Translations under genes and position numbers: made by a program | Assembly: GCA_003132905.1 (NCBI GenBank) | Contig: PKZC01000223.1 | Location: 1-9,250 of the forward strand | DNA: 9,250 nt | Reading direction: 5' to 3' | Origin: Bryobacterales bacterium | GTDB taxonomy: Bacteria; Acidobacteriota; Terriglobia; Bryobacterales; Bryobacteraceae | Part shown: positions 6,255 through 9,250 of the stretch, one piece after another | Position numbering within the stretch: position 1 is the first letter of the stretch | Layout of the letters: each line of letters starts with the position of its first letter | The notes under the pieces: model-generated | What the model was told of the DNA's origin: nothing | Seen by the model: the letters and a program-made list of their open reading frames with translations, nothing else | The model's database searches: none

Positions 6255-7262
6255 ATGTCTGCTCATGACGAACCAATGGCATACCCGGGGGGGAAACCTC
6301 CGGTGAATCCAGTCAATCCCGATCCTGAAATCCACTTCTTGTTGCCAAGCGTAGAAGAGCCTTTCTTTCGCTCTTTGGTGCGCAACGTCAAGGAATTCAT
6401 CCACCCGCCCAAGCTGCCTCCTCTAGAGGTCACGTCGAAGCCCGTCGCTGTTAAAGAAATTTGGGGCTTCTACGGCGGCCAGGGAAGGCGCGCGGGAATG
6501 ACGTCGTTCCTGGTTCACGTGGTGGTGATCGCGCTGTTACTTTTCCTGGGGACGAACAAAGTAGTGCAGCAGGTGGTGAAGCAGCAGATCGAGTTGATTG
6601 CTCCCGATATCGCTCCCTACAAGCCGACGGTCAAGAAAGACGCGATGCATGGCGGCGGCGGTGGTGGCGACCGTTCTCCAACGCCGGTCAGCAAAGGCAA
6701 GCTGCCCAAGCTGGCCAACCGTCAGTTCGTGCCTCCCATGGTGAAGCCGCCGGACAATCCCAAGCTGGTTATGGAGCCGACGCTGATCATGCCGCCCGAT
6801 ACCAACATTCCCAAAGTGGATTCACCCAATTTGGGCGATCCGCTGTCGAAATCCGGCTTGGCTTCGAATGGCTTTGGCTCGGGTGGCGGCATGGGTAGCG
6901 GACGCGGCGGCGGTGTGGGGCCGGGTTCGGGACCTGGATTTGGTCCAGGCTCGGGCGGCGGTATGGGCGGCGGCGCTTACAAAATCGGCGGCGGCGTTTC
7001 TCCCCCCAGCATCCTGTTCAAGGTGGAACCGGAATATTCCGAAGAAGCCCGCAAAGCCAAGTTCCAAGGCACGGTTCTGCTCTTCGTAGTGGTGGATGAG
7101 AAGGGCAACCCGCGCGACATCAAGATTCTCCGGCCGCTTGGTTTAGGCCTGGATCAAAAGGCTGTGGAAGCGGTGGAGAAGTGGAAGTTCAGCCCTGGCA
7201 AGAAGGACGGGAAACCGGTTGCGGTGCAGGCGCAGATTGAAGTGAACTTCCGTCTGCTCTAA
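6255..7262 (+). CDS. TonB-family energy-transducing protein
   Basis: The 335-residue protein is anchored in the inner membrane and spans the periplasm. Residues 1-80 form a cytoplasmic, proline-rich extension (LPSVEEPFFRSLVRNVKEFI, 30-49). One membrane helix follows at about 84-99 (SFLVHVVVIALLLFLG). The periplasmic linker is proline-rich to about 195 and then strongly glycine-rich at 207-248, with an earlier six-glycine run at 133-138. The C-terminal TonB domain occupies about 255-335 and carries the typical YSEEARKAKFQGTVLLFVVV (261-280), G-N-P-R-D-I-K-I-L, AVEAVEKWKFSPGKKDGKPV (303-322) and the final VNFRLL strand. TonB proteins pass proton-motive-force energy from ExbB/ExbD to outer-membrane receptors; none of these partners is in the window, so its receptor is unknown. 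The long N-terminal extension differs from classical TonB and fits acidobacterial members. Only a weak AGAAG precedes the ATG. Confidence 0.9.
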   Translation: MSAHDEPMAYPGGKPPVNPVNPDPEIHFLLPSVEEPFFRSLVRNVKEFIHPPKLPPLEVTSKPVAVKEIWGFYGGQGRRAGMTSFLVHVVVIALLLFLGTNKVVQQVVKQQIELIAPDIAPYKPTVKKDAMHGGGGGGDRSPTPVSKGKLPKLANRQFVPPMVKPPDNPKLVMEPTLIMPPDTNIPKVDSPNLGDPLSKSGLASNGFGSGGGMGSGRGGGVGPGSGPGFGPGSGGGMGGGAYKIGGGVSPPSILFKVEPEYSEEARKAKFQGTVLLFVVVDEKGNPRDIKILRPLGLGLDQKAVEAVEKWKFSPGKKDGKPVAVQAQIEVNFRLL

Positions 7263-7293
7263 AAACGCTCCGTTACGGCTTCGGCGCTGTTTT
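7262..7293. terminator. bidirectional terminator-like hairpin between convergent genes
   Basis: AAAAC-GC-T-CCG (7262-7272) pairs with CGG-C-GC-(T)-GTTTT (7282-7293) around a 9-base loop, with one T-C mismatch and one bulged T. The A-rich left edge and T-rich right edge give a short T-tract on both strands. It begins at the last base of the TonB stop codon and holds the stop codon of the opposite small gene in its loop, as expected for a shared terminator of two genes only ten bases apart. Confidence 0.5.
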
Positions 7294-7584
7294 GGAAGCG
7301 CACATTTCCCCGCTGGGCTCCCAATCGACGATATCAATCGCAATTCCCTGCTTGCAGGCGTTACGCCCTTGGTGTGACTTACCTTGGATGGTGATCACGG
7401 TATCGAGTTCGGGCTTGGGCGCCGCGATAAAGCTGTAAATGGTGCTGCCATCCAGCGTTTCCAGCAACAAACACTGAGCCACGGCAGCGCGGCGAACGCA
7501 TCCGGTGGCACGCATCTCGGTGATTTCGGCCTTAGGCTTCTGCTGTGCCATGAGAAGTATGCTGACCAGCGGTAGAAGCATCAT
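7273..7584 (-). CDS. small exported four-cysteine protein of unknown function
   Basis: This 103-residue protein starts with a short hydrophobic stretch, MMLLPLVSILLMAQQ, which reads as a minimal signal peptide cut near AQQ. The mature part has four cysteines (29, 38, 77, 95) in the pattern TGCVRR...QCLLLETLDGSTIYSF...NACKQG...IDIVDWEPSGEMC, which could form two disulfides in the periplasm. The alternating hydrophobic pattern suggests a small beta-barrel, perhaps OB-like. I have a loose memory of similar small acidobacterial proteins with TGCV and CL motifs, but I cannot name a family with confidence. Two adjacent ATGs (7584 and 7581) are possible; GGAAG upstream is spaced better for the second. 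It is convergent with the TonB gene and divergent from the dehydrogenase, with only 29 bases between the two starts. Confidence 0.65.
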   Translation of the reverse strand: MMLLPLVSILLMAQQKPKAEITEMRATGCVRRAAVAQCLLLETLDGSTIYSFIAAPKPELDTVITIQGKSHQGRNACKQGIAIDIVDWEPSGEMCASKTAPKP

Positions 7585-7613
7585 GGCTTCCAGTGTCGCA
7601 TTAAAATAATCAG

Positions 7614-8354
7614 GTGCCTGTCGCGATGGTCACCGGAGCCAGCCGGGGAGTGGGGCGCGGCGTCGTCATCGCGCTCGACGAAGCTGGATTCCAGGTTTAC
7701 GCCACTGGCCGCAGCATCGCTCGCGCGGATCTGCCTTCCGGAATCCACACGATCACCTGCGATCATTTAGATGACGCGCAGACTGCGGCTGCTTTTGAAC
7801 GGCTCACAAATGGCTTGGACATTCTGGTAAATTCAGCCTGGGGCGGTTACGAGCGAATGATGGAAAGCGGACAGTTCACGTGGGCGTTGCCGTTTTGGGA
7901 ACAGCCGCCGCACCGTTGGACAAGCATGCTGGATGCCGGGGTTCGGGCGGCCTTTGTCGCGTCGTCGCAGGCTGCAAAAATAATCGTCCCGCGGCGTCAG
8001 GGGCTCATCGTCAACATCAGCTCGTGGGCCGCGCGTAAATACATGGGTAACGTGATTTACGGCGTATCGAAAGCCGCCACCGATAAAATGACGTCCGATA
8101 TGGCGCAGGAGCTTCGCCCGCACGGCGTGACCGCTGTTTCGCTCTATCCAGGGCTGGTGCGTACGGAAGCTGTTTTGAGTTCGGGCTGGTTCGATTTGTC
8201 GAACAGCGAAAGCCCCCAGTTCACAGGACGCGTCATTGCAGCGCTGTGGGCCGATCCGTCGCTGCTCGAACGGTCAGGCCAGGCATCGGTGGTGGCTGCC
8301 GTAGCGTGCCAGTTAGGCGTCCAAGTGTGGATGGCAGTCAACCTGTGCCGTTGA
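7614..8354 (+). CDS. short-chain dehydrogenase/reductase (DHRS1-like), C-terminus frameshifted
   Basis: This is a classical-type NAD(P)-dependent SDR of 246 residues as read. It has the dinucleotide motif TGASRGVG (7-14), D50 in the CDHLDD region, NSAWGG (73-78, where NNAG is usual), serines 136-137 (NISSW) and the catalytic pair Y149/K153 (YGVSK), followed by PG-LVRTE (179-185). Overall similarity is to the DHRS1 branch (TGASRGVGRG, IYGVSKAATDKM, SLYPGLVRTE). Its substrate is unknown. After Q237 the reading frame is lost. The next frame gives VDGSQPVPLTLDTA and a stop at 8369-8371, which is the ending expected for the family, so one base is missing near 8325 (GAT reduced to GT). The catalytic core is intact. 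The GTG at 7614 is favoured because a stop lies in frame at 7602-7604; the ATG at 7626 is too close to the nucleotide motif. Confidence 0.85.
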   Translation: MPVAMVTGASRGVGRGVVIALDEAGFQVYATGRSIARADLPSGIHTITCDHLDDAQTAAAFERLTNGLDILVNSAWGGYERMMESGQFTWALPFWEQPPHRWTSMLDAGVRAAFVASSQAAKIIVPRRQGLIVNISSWAARKYMGNVIYGVSKAATDKMTSDMAQELRPHGVTAVSLYPGLVRTEAVLSSGWFDLSNSESPQFTGRVIAALWADPSLLERSGQASVVAAVACQLGVQVWMAVNLCR

Positions 8355-8412
8355 CACTGGACACAGCCTAAGGCGTGGTTCAATTTCTAAAAAGCGTCGC
8401 CGATATTGATGT

Positions 8413-8712
8413 ATGTCCCGCCGGCGGCGCGAGCCAAGGAAGACGCTCATTTGTGGGATAACTGTGCGTTACGAGGACGAAGAGGGTCTACCCAAAACGC
8501 AAGCCGGGCTGCTGGAAGACAGGTCACTTTCCGGAGTCGGTATCTCCCTCAGCTACCCCATTGCGATTGGGAGTAAGGTGAAGATCCAGGGACGGGTCCG
8601 CGCGTTGGATGGAATCGTCCGATACTGCCGCCCCAAAGGCGCCAACTACTTCGTCGGTATCCGGCTGGATCACGAAGATGTAACCTGGAACCAGTTCGGC
8701 GCCGGGCTATAG
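8413..8712 (+). CDS. second single-domain PilZ protein, probable cyclic-di-GMP receptor
   Basis: The 99-residue protein opens with an arginine-rich tail, MSRRRREPRK, containing RxxxR (R5 to R9). It has D-R-S-L-S-G at 36-41, matching the DxSxxG half of the c-di-GMP site. Beta-rich segments follow: VGISLSYPIAIGSKVKIQGR (42-61), ALDGIVRYC (64-72) and NYFVGIRL (78-85), typical of PilZ barrels. No membrane segment is seen. A stop codon directly upstream (8407-8409) fixes the ATG at 8413 as the first possible start; no ribosome binding site is evident. It lies 58 bases after the annotated dehydrogenase stop and 41 after the restored one, on the same strand, so it could be read from the same transcript. 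It is only distantly similar to the PilZ protein at 1898-2164, so a recent duplication is unlikely. The downstream target is unknown. Confidence 0.83.
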   Translation: MSRRRREPRKTLICGITVRYEDEEGLPKTQAGLLEDRSLSGVGISLSYPIAIGSKVKIQGRVRALDGIVRYCRPKGANYFVGIRLDHEDVTWNQFGAGL

Positions 8713-8723
8713 ATTTAAGATCC

Positions 8724-8752
8724 TGCAACCACTTTCGTTTGGCGCACGTTAC
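8724..8752 (+). promoter_or_regulatory. candidate ECF-sigma promoter for the VWFA gene
   Basis: TGCAAC (8724-8729), 17 bases, then CGTTAC (8747-8752). The arrangement resembles the motif before the TonB gene. Transcription would begin near 8760 and leave a leader of about 30 bases before the ATG at 8791. Only short elements match, so chance is possible. Confidence 0.33.
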
Positions 8753-8790
8753 TATTCAAGTAGACGTACAGCGCGTCCCCAAGAAAAACC

Positions 8791-9250
8791 ATGCTTCGAG
8801 CTGTTCTTGTCCCGCTACTGCTTGCCGCCTTCGCCATTGGAACGCTCCCTGCCGACGACGACCTGATCTTTCACAGCGATGTGTCGCTGGTTCGCGTGGA
8901 TACTCAGGTGGTGGACGGAAGCAATCGCGCCATCATTCACCTGCATGCCGGCGACTTCGTGGTTCGCGAGAATGGCCGCGTGGCGCCCATTCGCAATTTC
9001 GCGGCTGAAAACATGCCCATCGACGTTCTGTTCCTCCTGGATGTCAGCGGCAGCATGCGTCCGCACGTGCAGCGCATCGCCGATGCAGCCGGACAAGCGC
9101 TGACCGAACTGGGCAAAGACGACCGGATGGGCATCATGGTCTTCGATCGCAACACGCGCGTGAGGCTGGCCTTTAACAGCAGCCATCAAGAGGTGCAGCA
9201 CGAATTCGACCGGCTGCTGCGCGAGGAACGTTTTAACGGCGGGACCGATA
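8791..9250 (+). CDS. exported VWFA-related (acidobacterial-type) domain protein, partial
   Basis: The frame opens at the ATG at 8791 and runs to the right edge without a stop, giving 153 residues. Residues 1 to about 21 form a signal peptide (MLRAVLVPLLLAAFAIGTLP). A short beta-rich lead-in follows (VSLVRVDTQVVDGSNRAI, 31-48; FVVRENGRVAPIRNFA, 56-71), and then the von Willebrand factor A fold begins with VLFLLDVSGSM (79-89). D84-S86-S88 form the start of the metal-ion-dependent adhesion site, and T152 in NGGTD fits its threonine. This layout matches the VWFA-related family abundant in Acidobacteriota, whose members are exported and of unknown function. Residues after the window end, including the final metal-binding aspartate region, cannot be seen. 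No strong ribosome binding site precedes the ATG. It is downstream of the second PilZ gene. Confidence 0.85.
   Translation, partial: MLRAVLVPLLLAAFAIGTLPADDDLIFHSDVSLVRVDTQVVDGSNRAIIHLHAGDFVVRENGRVAPIRNFAAENMPIDVLFLLDVSGSMRPHVQRIADAAGQALTELGKDDRMGIMVFDRNTRVRLAFNSSHQEVQHEFDRLLREERFNGGTD

Noticed and set aside
6868..6990. GGC/GGT-rich repeat-like stretch
   Set aside because: It encodes the glycine-rich linker of the TonB protein; low-complexity coding sequence explains it.
8815..9201. 128-residue frame on the minus strand
   Set aside because: It is antisense to the VWFA gene, whose frame carries a signal peptide and the DxSxS metal site.
1..9250. CRISPR array, tRNA, rRNA, insertion sequence or prophage
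   Set aside because: No regularly spaced repeats, tRNA-like cloverleaf, transposase, integrase or terminal inverted repeats were found by reading.

Overview
The window reads as a GC-rich chromosomal segment of an Acidobacteriota bacterium, most likely the Bryobacterales/Solibacter side. That placement is inferred from protein style: a PQQ-like propeller protein with a trailing Ig-like domain, a TonB protein with a long cytoplasmic N-terminus and a glycine-rich linker, a VWFA-related 'acidobacterial' domain protein, and a MASE9-like membrane sensor. No rRNA, tRNA, CRISPR array, insertion sequence or phage gene was seen, and the segment is densely packed with genes.

Layout. 1-559 (-): N-terminal membrane half of a MASE9-type signalling protein, cut by the left edge. 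841-1839 (+): sigma-54 enhancer-binding regulator made only of an AAA+ domain and a Fis-type HTH. 1898-2164 (+): small PilZ protein. 2369-4264 (+): secreted PQQ-like beta-propeller protein with a TTG start and a strong ribosome binding site. 4285-6105 (-): DUF393 thiol-oxidoreductase domain fused to a lipase-maturation-factor membrane protein, convergent with the previous gene. 6255-7262 (+): TonB-family protein. 7273-7584 (-): small exported four-cysteine protein. 7614-8354 (+): DHRS1-like short-chain dehydrogenase whose C-terminus is knocked out of frame by one missing base. 8413-8712 (+): second PilZ protein. 8791-9250 (+): signal peptide and first part of a VWFA protein, cut by the right edge.

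How the genes relate. This is not one operon: strands alternate and most genes have their own upstream gaps. Two themes recur. The first is probable cyclic-di-GMP signalling, from two PilZ proteins plus a MASE9 sensor of a class usually joined to GGDEF or HD-GYP output domains. The second is the cell envelope: the TonB, lipase-maturation, PQQ-propeller, VWFA and small cysteine proteins are all membrane-bound or exported. The TonB and VWFA genes share a similar upstream motif (TGCAAC, 17-18 bases, CGT) that looks like an ECF sigma-factor promoter and may co-regulate them. I see no clear new multi-gene system. The most checkable anomalies are the dehydrogenase frameshift, the shared ECF-like motif, and the sensorless sigma-54 regulator beside a PilZ gene.
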